DNA of 64,000 nt from Chitinophaga sp. YR627 (GTDB lineage: Bacteria > Bacteroidota > Bacteroidia > Chitinophagales > Chitinophagaceae). Below the pieces are notes generated by a model. It worked only from the letters and a program-made list of their open reading frames with translations, did no database searches and was not told where the DNA came from. Every line of letters starts with the position of its first letter. Positions within the stretch are counted from its first letter, which is position 1. The DNA lies in the NCBI RefSeq assembly GCF_900114995.1, contig NZ_FOUX01000002.1, positions 868,001 to 932,000 of the forward strand. Reading direction: 5' to 3'. Positions 43,789 to 53,800 of the stretch are shown here, one piece after another. The translations under genes were made by a program, and so were the position numbers.

Positions 43789-45280
43789 ACATCAAAAACT
43801 TACTCAGTTCATCCGCCAGTGTCCTGTCATTACTCAGACGCGGCACCTTGTTCTGCCCGCCCAGTTTACCTACCGACTTCATGTAATCGATGAATCCGTT
43901 CTTACGTACCGGTCTGATCTTCAATGGTTGCAGAATGCTGCCGGTTATCAGGTCATTGTAATAAATGTTCTTCTCCTGCATATAGGTATCTACCTTTTTC
44001 GCAAAAGCACCCAGATCAGCAGGCTGTTGTTCAAACTCTACAAACCACTCGTGGAAAGGCAACTCTCCATCCGGCGCCACCATCGGCGCCACGGTAAATT
44101 CAGTGATCTGCAGATTTTCCTCCTTCGCCGCACGCATCAGACTATACTCCACTTCCTCCCCGATCACATGTTCTCCAAATGCAGAAATGAAATGTTTAAT
44201 ACGTCCTGTTACCAGCAGACGGTATGGGTTAGTGGAAACAAATTTTACCGTATCGCCAATGTTATAAGACCACAAACCGGCATTGGTGCTCACCACCAGC
44301 GCATAGTTCACGCCCACCCGCACGTCACGCAGTGATAAACGGGTAGGATTCGCGTCAAATATTTCATTGGCCGGAATGAATTCGTAGAAAATGCCGGAAT
44401 TGGTGTTCAGCAACAGTCCTTTGTGCTCCTGCGTATCCTGGAAAGCAAAGAAACCTTCAGATGCCGGGAACGTTTCAATCGTGTTGATCGGACGACCAAT
44501 AGCCGCCATCAGCTTCGCACGGTAAGGTTCGAAGTTCACCCCGCCATATACCAGTACATCCAGATTTTTGAACAACTCCCCGACAGATTTTCCACTTCTT
44601 TCGATCAGTCTGTCAAAATACATCTGCATCCATGGTGGAATACCACTGATCAGACGCATGTCCTCATTAATTGTTTCATCAACGATCTTGTCCAGCTTGG
44701 TCTCCCAGTCTTCTATACAATTCGTTTCATATGTTGGTAACTGATTCGTACGCAGATAACGTGGCACATGATGATTCACAATACCGCTGAGACGACCGTA
44801 AGGAATACCACCTACCCTTTCCAGAATAGGAGAACCGGATAAGAATATGAGTTTACCATCCGCAAATTCTGTCTTCCCGGTTTCTGACATATAGTTCAGC
44901 AGCGCATTACGGGCAGTATCTATATGATTGGAGATAGAGTCCTTTGTAATAGGAATATATTTCACACCACTGGTAGTGCCTGAAGTCTTCGCCAGGTAAA
45001 TCGGCTGTCCTTTCCACAATACATTCTGTTTACCATCCTTTATCTTATTGATATAGGGCTTGAACTGTTCATAATCCCGCACAGGCACCGCCTGTTTGTA
45101 ATCATTGTAGTTATTGATATTTCCAAAATGATGATCGTTTCCGAACTCAGTCTTCCTGCCTGTTTTAATCAACTCCTCCAGGATCGCTTCCTGGTCTTCT
45201 ACCGCCCGTTGCATTTCCTTCCTGATCTTGTTGGCAACAATGGAAGCAAATGGTTTGGCAAGCAGTGATTTAAGCTTCAT
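43787..45280 (-). CDS. GH3-family acyl-adenylate-type protein
   Basis: 497 residues matching bacterial GH3 (auxin-responsive promoter-like) proteins. The AMP-binding motif is LAKTSGTTSGVKYIPIT near residues 92-108; later blocks are EGFFAFQD and FVSTNPYRLLVTGRIKHFIS. Plant members join amino acids to acyl acids through an adenylate; the bacterial substrate is unknown. No signal peptide. A TACATTTG box (45317-45310, minus) could be its -7 element, but no TTG at the right distance was found. Confidence 0.88.
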   Translation of the reverse strand: MKLKSLLAKPFASIVANKIRKEMQRAVEDQEAILEELIKTGRKTEFGNDHHFGNINNYNDYKQAVPVRDYEQFKPYINKIKDGKQNVLWKGQPIYLAKTSGTTSGVKYIPITKDSISNHIDTARNALLNYMSETGKTEFADGKLIFLSGSPILERVGGIPYGRLSGIVNHHVPRYLRTNQLPTYETNCIEDWETKLDKIVDETINEDMRLISGIPPWMQMYFDRLIERSGKSVGELFKNLDVLVYGGVNFEPYRAKLMAAIGRPINTIETFPASEGFFAFQDTQEHKGLLLNTNSGIFYEFIPANEIFDANPTRLSLRDVRVGVNYALVVSTNAGLWSYNIGDTVKFVSTNPYRLLVTGRIKHFISAFGEHVIGEEVEYSLMRAAKEENLQITEFTVAPMVAPDGELPFHEWFVEFEQQPADLGAFAKKVDTYMQEKNIYYNDLITGSILQPLKIRPVRKNGFIDYMKSVGKLGGQNKVPRLSNDRTLADELSKFLM

Positions 45281-45484
45281 GCCCTTTTATTTTAGGATAA
45301 GAGAAAGGACAAATGTATAAAATAAAAATTGTTATAATAGCTCATATTACAAGGGTTTTCAGCGGATTGAGTATTAAGCCGGACAGCAATACTGATAAGG
45401 ATTCCAGCGAAATCGGCCATATAAGCAAAGATTGTAATTATCTATATTAAAATAAAGTATGTATCTTTGAAAATATAAATTGTA

Positions 45485-45536
45485 TTTCTCAGCGGAATCA
45501 GCCTGTTTTCAGGTCTGATGGCAAAAAGCTGAGAAA
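45485..45536 (+). promoter_or_regulatory. Structured element upstream of rplU
   Basis: A 9-bp outer stem (TTTCTCAGC at 45485-45493 with GCTGAGAAA at 45528-45536) encloses an inner hairpin: ATCAG/CTGAT and CCTG/CAGG around a TTTT loop, with one bulged T. A -7-like TATCTTTG lies upstream (45462-45469) and the main rplU promoter lies downstream. If transcribed from upstream it would be leader RNA of the L21 operon. Its role is not known. Confidence 0.45.
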
Positions 45537-45539
45537 ACT

Positions 45540-45569
45540 TTGTCAATTAGAAAACAATTCCTAATTTTG
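45540..45569 (+). promoter_or_regulatory. Promoter of rplU-rpmA
   Basis: TTG (45540-45542), 19 nt, TAATTTTG (45562-45569): full match to the Bacteroidota consensus. It gives a leader of about 18 nt before the ATG at 45593. Confidence 0.7.
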
Positions 45570-45592
45570 CAGGAAATTATTTTTGGATAACT

Positions 45593-45895
45593 ATGTTTGC
45601 AGTTGTAAAAATCGCAGGTCAGCAATTCAAAGTACAAAAAGACCAGGAAATCTTTGTACAACAGTTGCAGGGAAATATTGGAGATAAAGTGCAGTTCTCT
45701 GAAGTGTTGTTAGTAGATAATGGTGGTAAGCCGACCGTAGGTACTGATGTAAAATCAGTGGTAAAAGCAGAGATCCTGAGCCATGTTCAGGGTGATAAGG
45801 TAATTGCTTTCAAAATGAAACGCAGAAAAGGTTTCAGAAAGAAAGTTGGTCACCGTACACACTTTACAAAGATCCGGATCAACGAGATTGCTTAA
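45593..45895 (+). CDS. rplU: 50S ribosomal protein L21
   Basis: 100 residues. Typical L21 sequence: FAVVKIAGQQFKVQKDQEIF, VLLVDNGGKPTVGTDVKS, and the basic end KRRKGFRKKVGHRTHFTKIR. It binds 23S rRNA in the large subunit. It is followed after 37 bases by rpmA, the conserved order. Confidence 0.97.
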   Translation: MFAVVKIAGQQFKVQKDQEIFVQQLQGNIGDKVQFSEVLLVDNGGKPTVGTDVKSVVKAEILSHVQGDKVIAFKMKRRKGFRKKVGHRTHFTKIRINEIA

Positions 45896-45932
45896 TTTTT
45901 ATTTGATAAAGTTCTAAAATCGTACATAAGAA

Positions 45933-46205
45933 ATGGCACATAAAAAAGGTGAAGGTAGCGTTAAGAACGGCCGTGATTCCCAAAGCAAAAGGCTGGGAGT
46001 AAAAATTTTTGGTGGTCAGGCAGCCGTATCTGGTAACATCATTGTTCGCCAGCGTGGTACCGTTTATCACCCAGGAGCTAACGTAGGAATTGGTAGAGAT
46101 TTTACCATTTTCGCAGTTGCAGATGGCGTTGTTGAGTTCAGAAAAGGACGTGAAAACAGAACCATCGTTTCCGTAAAGTCAATTGACACCACTGCTCAGG
46201 CGTAA
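45933..46205 (+). CDS. rpmA: 50S ribosomal protein L27
   Basis: 90 residues starting [20 protein letters not shown], the hallmark of L27, with [19 protein letters not shown]. The start has no long N-terminal extension of the kind removed by a prepeptidase in Firmicutes. Its N-terminus reaches the peptidyl-transferase centre. Second gene of the rplU operon. Confidence 0.97.
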   Translation: MAHKKGEGSVKNGRDSQSKRLGVKIFGGQAAVSGNIIVRQRGTVYHPGANVGIGRDFTIFAVADGVVEFRKGRENRTIVSVKSIDTTAQA

Positions 46206-46278
46206 GTCTGGAACAGTGTTTGCCATAAAGTTTTTTCTAATACCCAATTTTAATTACTAACCCAAAATTCAAAAAACA

Positions 46279-46737
46279 ATGGCAACAATTAAAAAAGCGG
46301 CTAAGAAAGCTGCTCCTAAAAAGGCTGCGGCTAAGAAAGCTGCTCCTAAAAAAGCTGCTGCTAAGAAAGCTGCTCCTAAAAAAGCTGCTGCTAAGAAAGC
46401 CGCTCCTAAAAAAGCTGCTGCTAAGAAAGCCGCTCCTAAAAAAGCTGCTGCTAAGAAAGCCGCTCCTAAAAAAGCTGCTGCTAAGAAAGCTGCTCCTAAA
46501 AAGGCTGCTGCTAAGAAAGCTGCTCCTAAAAAGGCTGCTGCTAAGAAAGCTGCTCCTAAAAAAGCCGCTGCTAAGAAAGCTGCTCCTAAGAAAGCTGCTG
46601 CTAAGAAAGCCGCTCCTAAGAAAGCTGCTGCTAAGAAAGCTGCTCCTAAGAAGAAAGCTGCTACAAGAAAAAAAGCTGCTAAACCAGCTGATAATTCAAA
46701 CTCAACTCCAGCGACTACCATCGCTCCAGAGTTGTAA
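46279..46737 (+). CDS. Histone H1-like Lys/Ala/Pro repeat protein
   Basis: 152 residues, almost only Lys, Ala and Pro. After MATIKKAAK come twelve KKAAPKK units, spaced as a ten-residue repeat ([10 protein letters not shown]), then [18 protein letters not shown] and a short neutral tail. The repeat is also a 30-bp DNA tandem array (about 46294-46650). Such proteins resemble the C-terminal domain of histone H1 and bacterial H1-like proteins and should bind nucleic acid through charge. It follows rpmA by 73 bases and ends in a terminator. Repeat number is likely to vary between strains. Confidence 0.8.
   Translation: MATIKKAAKKAAPKKAAAKKAAPKKAAAKKAAPKKAAAKKAAPKKAAAKKAAPKKAAAKKAAPKKAAAKKAAPKKAAAKKAAPKKAAAKKAAPKKAAAKKAAPKKAAAKKAAPKKAAAKKAAPKKKAATRKKAAKPADNSNSTPATTIAPEL
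46294..46650. repeat. 30-bp tandem repeat array inside the H1-like gene
   Basis: About twelve copies of a 30-base unit of the type GCTGCTAAGAAAGC followed by TGCTCCTAAAAA, differing only at synonymous third positions. The array keeps the frame, so length changes in steps of ten residues would be tolerated. Confidence 0.8.
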
Positions 46738-46763
46738 GCTCGACTTTACAAACTGTAAAATAA

Positions 46764-46792
46764 AAGGTCCTGGCTACCGCCAGGATCTTTTT
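46764..46792 (+). terminator. Terminator after H1-like gene
   Basis: GGTCCTGGC, TACC loop, GCCAGGATC, then TTTTTTTATTT. Confidence 0.75.
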
Positions 46793-46841
46793 TTATTTAT
46801 ATATACCCCACCCTCAGTAAATTCGCATTTCAATTCTACTT

Positions 46842-48515
46842 ATGCTCGATAATTACACTATTGCCGATAACTTCTCCCTCATCTCCAAACTCATGGACAT
46901 ACAGGGAGATAATAGTTTTAAAGCTAAATCTTTCGCCAGCGCCGCATTTACTGTGGAGAAACTCCCCATACAACTGCAGGTAACGCCACCGGAAGAAATC
47001 GCTAAGATCAAAGGCATCGGTGACTCCATCAGCAAAGCTATTCAGGAAATGCTGCAAACCGGCAAATTCGCCGCGCTCGAAGCATACCTCCAGAAAACAC
47101 CTCCGGGCATCCTGGAGATGATGAAAATAAAAGGCCTCGGCCCTAAAAAAATAGCGACCATCTGGAAAGAACTCGAAGCAGAAAGCCTCGGAGAACTGCT
47201 ATACGCCTGTAACGAAAACCGACTGACCTTACTCAAAGGCTTCGGACAAAAAACACAGGACGCCGTTAAACAAAGCATCGAATTCTACTTCAGCAACCAG
47301 GGCCGCTATCTCTATGCACAGGCAGAAGCACTCGCGCTTTCTCTTGAAAAAGAATTCAGCCAACTGCTGGCGCCTGCCGCCGTCTCATTGACCGGACAGT
47401 TCCGCCGCAATGAAAACATTATCGATGAAATAGAATTCGTCGCCGCACTCCCTATTCCCCTACTGGAAGAAAAATTGTCCGCATTGCCAACACTGACCGC
47501 TCCCGCCAATACAGGAGAAGCAATCGTATGGCAACATGAACAACATATAAGAATCAAAATCTACCCTGCCTCCGCAGAAGATTTTAATAAAGTATTATTC
47601 ACCACTACCGCATCTGTATCCTTCCTGGAGCATTTCAAGGCATCGCTTGACCTGAACAGCATCCCCGCCAATGCAACAGAAGAAGCGATCTTCACACAGG
47701 CAGGAATGGATTATATTGAGCCTTGTCTGCGTAACGGCGGACTCGCCATCGATCTCGCCAAAAAGAAACAACTGCCGGTACTGATCACACACAAAGACAT
47801 CAAAGGCATCATTCATAGTCACAGTACCTGGAGCGACGGAGAACATACCCTGCTGCAAATGGCCACCACTGCAAAAGAACAGGGCTTTGAATACCTGGTC
47901 ATCAGTGATCACTCCCGCTCCGCCTTCTATGCAAATGGTCTCAGTATCGAACGTATACAGGCACAACACGCAGAGATCGATGCACTCAATAAACAACTTG
48001 CTCCATTCCGCATTTTCAAAAGTGTAGAAGCTGATATCCTCAACGATGGCAGCCTCGATTACCCGGATGAAATACTCGCCTCATTCGATCTCGTCATTGC
48101 ATCCGTACACTCCAATCTCAAAATGAGTGAAGAGAAAGCAATGGCGCGACTCCTGAAAGCAATAGAAAATCCTTACACGACCATACTCGGTCATATGACC
48201 GGCCGTCTCCTGCTCAGCCGTAACGGTTATCCTGTCAACCATCAGCAGATCATCGATGCCTGCGCTACACACAATGTGGTAATTGAGATCAATGCACACC
48301 CACGTCGGCTGGATATCGACTGGGAATGGATTCCATACGCACTGGAGAAAAATGTTTTGTTGTCCATCGATCCGGATGCACACAGCACAGATGGTTTCCA
48401 TGATATTTATTACGGTACGCTCGCTGCAAGAAAAGGCGGACTCACCGCTGCACATAACCTGAGCAGCTTCAGCGCCGCCGAACTGGAAACATTCATCAGC
48501 AAAAAGAAAAAATAG
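46842..48515 (+). CDS. PolX-like protein with helix-hairpin-helix and PHP domains, polymerase site altered
   Basis: 557 residues with the PolX order. Residues 1-150 are the N-terminal helix-hairpin-helix part (IAKIKGIGDSISKAIQEM, MMKIKGLGPKKIATIWKE). Residues about 180-300 are the nucleotidyltransferase part. Residues about 318-550 are a PHP domain with IIHSHSTWSDGEH, VISDHSRSAF, VEADILNDG, IASVHSN, GHMTGR, INAHPRR and SIDPDAHS, so its metal site looks intact. In PolX the polymerase site has Gly-Asp-x-Asp; here the aligned segment is RRNENIIDEIEFV, with Glu196 and Glu198 in place of both aspartates. It is therefore probably a 3'-5' exonuclease or phosphoesterase in repair rather than a polymerase. 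Confidence 0.85.
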   Translation: MLDNYTIADNFSLISKLMDIQGDNSFKAKSFASAAFTVEKLPIQLQVTPPEEIAKIKGIGDSISKAIQEMLQTGKFAALEAYLQKTPPGILEMMKIKGLGPKKIATIWKELEAESLGELLYACNENRLTLLKGFGQKTQDAVKQSIEFYFSNQGRYLYAQAEALALSLEKEFSQLLAPAAVSLTGQFRRNENIIDEIEFVAALPIPLLEEKLSALPTLTAPANTGEAIVWQHEQHIRIKIYPASAEDFNKVLFTTTASVSFLEHFKASLDLNSIPANATEEAIFTQAGMDYIEPCLRNGGLAIDLAKKKQLPVLITHKDIKGIIHSHSTWSDGEHTLLQMATTAKEQGFEYLVISDHSRSAFYANGLSIERIQAQHAEIDALNKQLAPFRIFKSVEADILNDGSLDYPDEILASFDLVIASVHSNLKMSEEKAMARLLKAIENPYTTILGHMTGRLLLSRNGYPVNHQQIIDACATHNVVIEINAHPRRLDIDWEWIPYALEKNVLLSIDPDAHSTDGFHDIYYGTLAARKGGLTAAHNLSSFSAAELETFISKKKK

Positions 48516-48549
48516 CACAACAGCGCCAACTAAAAACGAGAGCACAATC

Positions 48550-49170
48550 ATGAAACTGATCTATATATACGACGCATTATGCGGCTGGTGTTATGGATTT
48601 ACACCTGTTATCGAACAACTGCAACAACGACTGGGAGCAGAAGTAGAAGTACTCTCCGGTGGTATGATGCTTAGCTCCAACCACAGACCAGCTTCCGCTA
48701 TGTATAACTACATAAAGGAAGCACACAAACAGGTAGAAGCAGCTACAGGTGTACAATTCGGACAGGCATTCCTTGAAGGGTACCTCCGCACGGACGATAT
48801 GATGGATTCAGAAAAACCAGGTATTGCGCTCACTATTTTCAAACAATACCTGCCACAAAAAGCACTGTCTTTTGCACACGATATGCAACTCGCACTCAAC
48901 TATGAAGGCAAAAGCCTGAATGAAGAGGCAACCTATCGCGAACTGATCGCAAAATATCAGTTACCGGTAGAAGAGTTTCTGGAAAAAATGAAAGATGATG
49001 CCAACAGATATGATACCATCCAGGAGTTCAACCAGGTTGAACAATGGGGTATTACAGGATTCCCGGCTGCTATCTTCGACGATGGAACGCAATATTATCT
49101 TATCGCAAAAGGATACACTCCGCTGGAGAGCCTGCTGGAAGTGATAAAAAAAATTATACGCGGAAATTAA
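48550..49170 (+). CDS. DsbA-family (FrnE-like) thioredoxin-fold protein
   Basis: 206 residues, no signal peptide, so cytoplasmic. It starts with a thioredoxin-type strand and active site: YIYDALCGWCYGFTP (CGWC, residues 11-14). The helical insert and a C-terminal strand (QWGITGFPAAIFDDG, with the cis-Pro of GFPA) complete the fold. It resembles DsbA/FrnE oxidoreductases; substrate unknown. It lies 34 bases after the PolX-like gene and 13 before the acetyltransferase gene, so the three may be co-transcribed. Confidence 0.85.
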   Translation: MKLIYIYDALCGWCYGFTPVIEQLQQRLGAEVEVLSGGMMLSSNHRPASAMYNYIKEAHKQVEAATGVQFGQAFLEGYLRTDDMMDSEKPGIALTIFKQYLPQKALSFAHDMQLALNYEGKSLNEEATYRELIAKYQLPVEEFLEKMKDDANRYDTIQEFNQVEQWGITGFPAAIFDDGTQYYLIAKGYTPLESLLEVIKKIIRGN

Positions 49171-49183
49171 GGAACTGAACATC

Positions 49184-49678
49184 ATGTTTAAAATAGAAGT
49201 AGCAAACGTAAACGATATACCCGTTATTCAGCAGCTAAGAGACGAGATCTGGCGGCCGACATATAAAGATCTGCTGACTCCTGAACAGATAGAATACATG
49301 CTGGACATGATGTACAGCACAGCTGCACTGACCAGTCAGATAACAGAGAAAGCGCACAGATTCCTCCTGCTGTATGACGACCAGCGTCCTATCGGATTTG
49401 CATCTTACAGTACCACCGATGAAGCAGGCGTTTTCAAATTGCAGAAAATATATCTGCATAGCGATTACCAGGGAAAAGGTGTAGGAAAACTACTGTTGGA
49501 TAATGTGGTCGAAAGAGTACAGGCAGAGAATGGCAACACACTCGAACTGGATGTGAAAAGAGATAATAAAGCCAGATTCTTTTATGAGAAACAGGGTTTC
49601 ACCATTCTCAAAGAGAAAGACACCGATATCGGTAATGGCTACTGGATGCTTGATTACGTAATGAGAAGACCGCTATAA
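49184..49678 (+). CDS. GNAT-family N-acetyltransferase
   Basis: 164 residues. Acetyl-CoA-binding motif A is KIYLHSDYQGKGVGKLLLDN (Gln-x-x-Gly-x-Gly/Ala), followed by LELDVKRDNKARFFYEKQGF, the usual motif B. An N-terminal half with RDEIWRPTYKDLLTPEQIEY supplies the acceptor pocket. The substrate is unknown. It probably shares the transcript of the preceding DsbA-family gene and is followed by a terminator. Confidence 0.9.
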   Translation: MFKIEVANVNDIPVIQQLRDEIWRPTYKDLLTPEQIEYMLDMMYSTAALTSQITEKAHRFLLLYDDQRPIGFASYSTTDEAGVFKLQKIYLHSDYQGKGVGKLLLDNVVERVQAENGNTLELDVKRDNKARFFYEKQGFTILKEKDTDIGNGYWMLDYVMRRPL

Positions 49679-49685
49679 AAAAATC

Positions 49686-49709
49686 CAGCCTGGTAAAAAT
49701 ACCAGGCTG
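49686..49709 (+). terminator. Terminator after GNAT gene
   Basis: CAGCCTGGTA and TACCAGGCTG, a perfect 10-bp stem with a 4-base loop, followed by TTTCCC. Confidence 0.7.
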
Positions 49710-49910
49710 TTTCCCAAGTTAACCATTAAAAGACACAACTTTTCTAATTAAAATTCTTTAGGTGTATCCGGAAAAGAGTTTTTCCTTCTTCACCTGTCTA
49801 TAAATACTTACGATAAATGTTTAAACACGGATTTTAAGATTTTCTTTTTTTTGAAAAAAATACGATCCTGTTTGTCATTCATTATCAATGAGATATAACG
49901 ATAAAAAAAA

Positions 49911-49931
49911 TCCCGCATAGAAAATGCGGGA
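49911..49931 (-). terminator. Terminator after PorP/SprF gene
   Basis: TCCCGCAT and ATGCGGGA; on the minus strand it is followed by TTTTTTTT. It lies 41 bases after the PorP/SprF stop. Confidence 0.75.
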
Positions 49932-49972
49932 AATTGATAAATCAGTATGTGTTTTCGGTAATATTAACTTAA

Positions 49973-50884
49973 CTAGAATACGCGTGGGATGATCTCATGA
50001 TCAACACTCCATCCGAACCGAAAGTTCAACATCAGCTCATGAGATACCGATTGTGCCCCTTTCAGATTGGATGACATTGGCGTATCGTATGAATAACCTA
50101 TCTGGAACTTCTCTCCCAGTCTCGCCTGCACTAATCCTGTTACCGTCTTCTCTGAACGCCAGGAAACACCCAACCAGATCACTTCTTTCAATAATACGCT
50201 CGTATTGATATCGTACTGTAAACCACTTCCCTGAGCCTGTCTCAACAATATCGATGGTTTTACAAGCAGATCATCATTTACTCTTGCAGCATATGCTGCC
50301 TGTAAATACATGTGTGAAATTGCCTTCACTTTATTTACACTGTTGCCCAGATCAAAGCTTTTAAAAGCCGGCGCAGATAAACCGAGATAAAAGTTTTCAG
50401 AGAATAATGCGAAACCGAAACCAACCTGTGTTTTCCAGTAGGCCAGATTCGTCGCAAAAGATGGATCTGTGGTTGTCAGCTGACTGTTATTCTCTTTATA
50501 CTGTGACATACCAGCCTGTAATCCCAATGCCAGCTTCACTGTTTCACTCAGATTCACACTCTGTGCTGCCAGCACATTATAATCAGTACGTGATTGCACA
50601 GTAATTGATTCCTTCATTGCAGAGAAACCAAGATGGGTTCCCCTGTCATTCAGCGGTGAATAGAAACTCATGGTCGCCGTTTTTGGCGCGCCATCCACTC
50701 CTACCCATTGATTACGTCCCACTACGTTCAGACTCGCTGATTCGTCTGTACCTGCATAAGCCGGATTGATTACAATTCCGTTCAACATGTACTGTGAGTA
50801 GATAGGGCTCTGCTGCGCCTTTACCGGTACATAACAGGCAGCAGCCATCAGCAGACCCAAAAGGAATTTCTTGTTAGCAATCAT
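49973..50884 (-). CDS. PorP/SprF family outer-membrane protein
   Basis: 303 residues with a signal peptide (KFLLGLLMAAACYVPVKAQ). The family opening QQSPIYSQYMLNGIVINPAY and AGTDESASLNVVGRNQWVGV is complete. The rest is a beta-barrel ending in ELMLNFRFGW. PorP/SprF proteins are thought to anchor or help export type-B CTD T9SS substrates. The gene starts 2 bases after the stop of the giant Calx-beta protein, which has that kind of CTD, so the two form a pair. Confidence 0.93.
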   Translation of the reverse strand: MIANKKFLLGLLMAAACYVPVKAQQSPIYSQYMLNGIVINPAYAGTDESASLNVVGRNQWVGVDGAPKTATMSFYSPLNDRGTHLGFSAMKESITVQSRTDYNVLAAQSVNLSETVKLALGLQAGMSQYKENNSQLTTTDPSFATNLAYWKTQVGFGFALFSENFYLGLSAPAFKSFDLGNSVNKVKAISHMYLQAAYAARVNDDLLVKPSILLRQAQGSGLQYDINTSVLLKEVIWLGVSWRSEKTVTGLVQARLGEKFQIGYSYDTPMSSNLKGAQSVSHELMLNFRFGWSVDHEIIPRVF

Positions 50885-50886
50885 CG

Positions 50887-53800
50887 CTATCGTTTTATTA
50901 CAATGAACCCTGTGTAACGATCTTTGTTACCACTTGCATCTTTCGTATGAATAATAAAGAAGTAAGAACCATCCGGAACATCCTGGCCCTTGGTCGCGCC
51001 AACATTTCCTTTACCGTTAAAGTTGTTCGTCTGGTTATGATAATTCTTCGTCGTAAATACAGTACCACCCCAGCGGTTGAATATTGTTACTTCGTTATCA
51101 GGATACTTGTCAATGTTCTCGATCTCCAGTGTTTCGTTACCCAGTCCGTCATTGTTAGGCGACATCGCCGGATGTACACGTAATGCACCCTTATTGTCAT
51201 CTCTCCATCTGCCGTCTGTAATGAAACGCTCTACATAATCAGGTACACCGTCACCATCCACATCACAATCCATACAGATCTTAATCAGACCACTCGCTGT
51301 CATGATAGAATCAATCGCAGGTACGTTCTGGTTAGATGCTACAGTCGCTCTCAGCAAACGCATACCGAAGATCTTGTCTTTCTCCACACTGTTCACCGGT
51401 ACCGGGATGTCGATCATTGTCTGACCAGGCAGCAGTAATATCGGGAAGATAGTAGGATCGTAATCTTTCGGTGCAACTGCCAGCAATGTATTAGCAGGGA
51501 TCTCCGTCGGTGCCGGTGTATAGAATTCGTAATACACAGTTACAAGACGGGAGCTTGCACGGTTAAATCGAACGGTAAATGGTAATGGTTGTCCGATCGT
51601 ATCAAAAGCTACTTTCACTGAATACTGACTTTCTGTAAAGGTCAGTTTCATAGAATCATTATCACTTACGCTATTCGATACTTCGCTTGCTAAACCTGTG
51701 TAGTAAGCCGGATTGCCACTGTTCAGATCAAAATCTCTCACCGCAGCTTTCACCCATCCATCATCATCATTCAGCTCGTTCTCATTTACTTTCACTTTAA
51801 AGCTCTGCTCTTTCGCGCCTTTCGGAACTACTACAGTCACCGCTCTTCCATTGACAGTACCACCGGAAAGTGTCAGCGTACGATAGATGTCGTTCGTGAT
51901 ATCTACAGTGACCGGAATATCTACAGTAATAGCACGGCTCAGTCTCACAAAGAATTCTACTTCATCTCCTTCTCTCAGCTGACTGGTTGCTGCAAACAGA
52001 TTCACTGTCGGCGTATCGATATTGTGGTTATAGATGATCAGTGTCGCAACAGGATTGTCCACAAAGTTCCAGTTCACATTAGGCAATGCAGCTGATGCAT
52101 CCATCAATGTTGCCTGTACTGTTAAATCAGGTCCTGCATAGGTGATACCAGCCGGATTCACATTCACCATTACTTCACTCTGTCCTTTAGGGATGATCGC
52201 ATAACCCGGCAGGATAGCATAGTCAGTACCAGCAGTCGCTGTACCCGCCAGACTATACACCACTTTCACATTGTCAAAAGCAGTCAGTGTAGGGTCATTG
52301 AAACGAATCTTGAATGCACCTGCTGTAGCTGGTTGTGTTGCATCAGCGATACGCTCGATCAACAGTTTACGTGCATCTGCTTTCGGACCGGTAGTAGCAT
52401 TTTCATCATCTGTTACCAGTATTTCAGCAGGCCCGATATCAACTGTCAGGTTCAGCGGATTACCACCATTTGTAGCCACCGCACTGGTCAATGTCACTTT
52501 TAATGTCTCGTCACCCTGCAGGATCAGATCATCTTTGATACGTACCGGTACTGTGATTTGAGTCGAACCGGCAGGGATGATCACTGCTGATGGAAGTGGT
52601 TCGATATTGGTACCGTTATAATCTACCCTGAAACTTACTGTTACATCTGAAGTAGCAGCAACCGGCATCTTAATGATAAAGGCACCATCTTTTGCAGGTT
52701 CAGCAGCATCGCTTACTTTTTCTACTGACAATGCCTGACCAGCGATCTCCAGGATCTGTAATGGCGGCACCGGCAGCACCGTATAACCTGTTGCACTTGC
52801 AGCAAACTGTAATGTTTTGTTGCCTTCCACTACATGATTATCCGGTACACTCAGGAAGAATGTAACCTTGTTGCTGTCCTTCGGTAAATTAACGACCGTC
52901 GGCAAACCTACATAATTAGTGATATCAGCAGTAGAAGATGGATCAGGTGTTATATTGATAGTGATCGGCAGTTCCGAAGTAACCAGCGGATCAGCAAAAC
53001 CTACCGTCACCCTGGTCGATCCTAAACCCTTGTGTATACCACTGGAATCAAATGTGATCTTCAACGCTGCGATAGAAGGATCAGATGCAGTCGCATCATC
53101 TATATACAGGTCAAAGCTATCCACCAGGATCATCGGCAATAAGGTCACTGCGCCGCTGAATCTTACCAGCTCAGGATTTTCAATTATTTTATCCGTCAGC
53201 GCAACGATATCGAAATCAGCATGATTCACACCCGGATTCATGGTGAAGGTCGTTGGCAGACCGGTATAATCAGCGCCCGTAGCTACAGAAGCTGGTGTAG
53301 CAGCAACCTGTACGAACAATGATTTAGCAGCAGTTACTCCCGGAGGGAAACTTGCACGAACAGTAAATGTATTGCCTTCTTTCACACGGTTACCCTGACT
53401 TACAGGTTCTGGTGTGAAGTGAATTTTAGTATTCGCAGGATCATTGATGGTAACATCGATGATGTTAAAGGTGATAGAATCTGCCGGATAACCCTCTGTT
53501 TCAACTACCACTACCAGCTGATCATCATCTGCCAGTATGTTATCAGAACTTGCAGCTACCGGTACCGGAATGGTTACAGCGTTACCGCTCAGTGTGATCG
53601 TCTGTGGTACGCCAGTAAAACCTGATGTAGCCGGAGAACTCAATCCTCTTGTTATCTTCACCGTCAGCGGTGTGGATGGAACAGCACCCAAAGGCATGGT
53701 CACCGTGATGAAAGCACCAGCACCTCCCTCTATCAGGTCCGTTCTGTCAACGGTCACCTTCGGAGCAGACATCTGTGTTTTATCTTTTATGATCACTGAA

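Noticed and set aside
46269-46721. 150-codon antisense ORF ([12 protein letters not shown] repeats)
   Set aside because: It is the complement of the in-frame 30-bp array of the H1-like gene; the repeat keeps all frames open.
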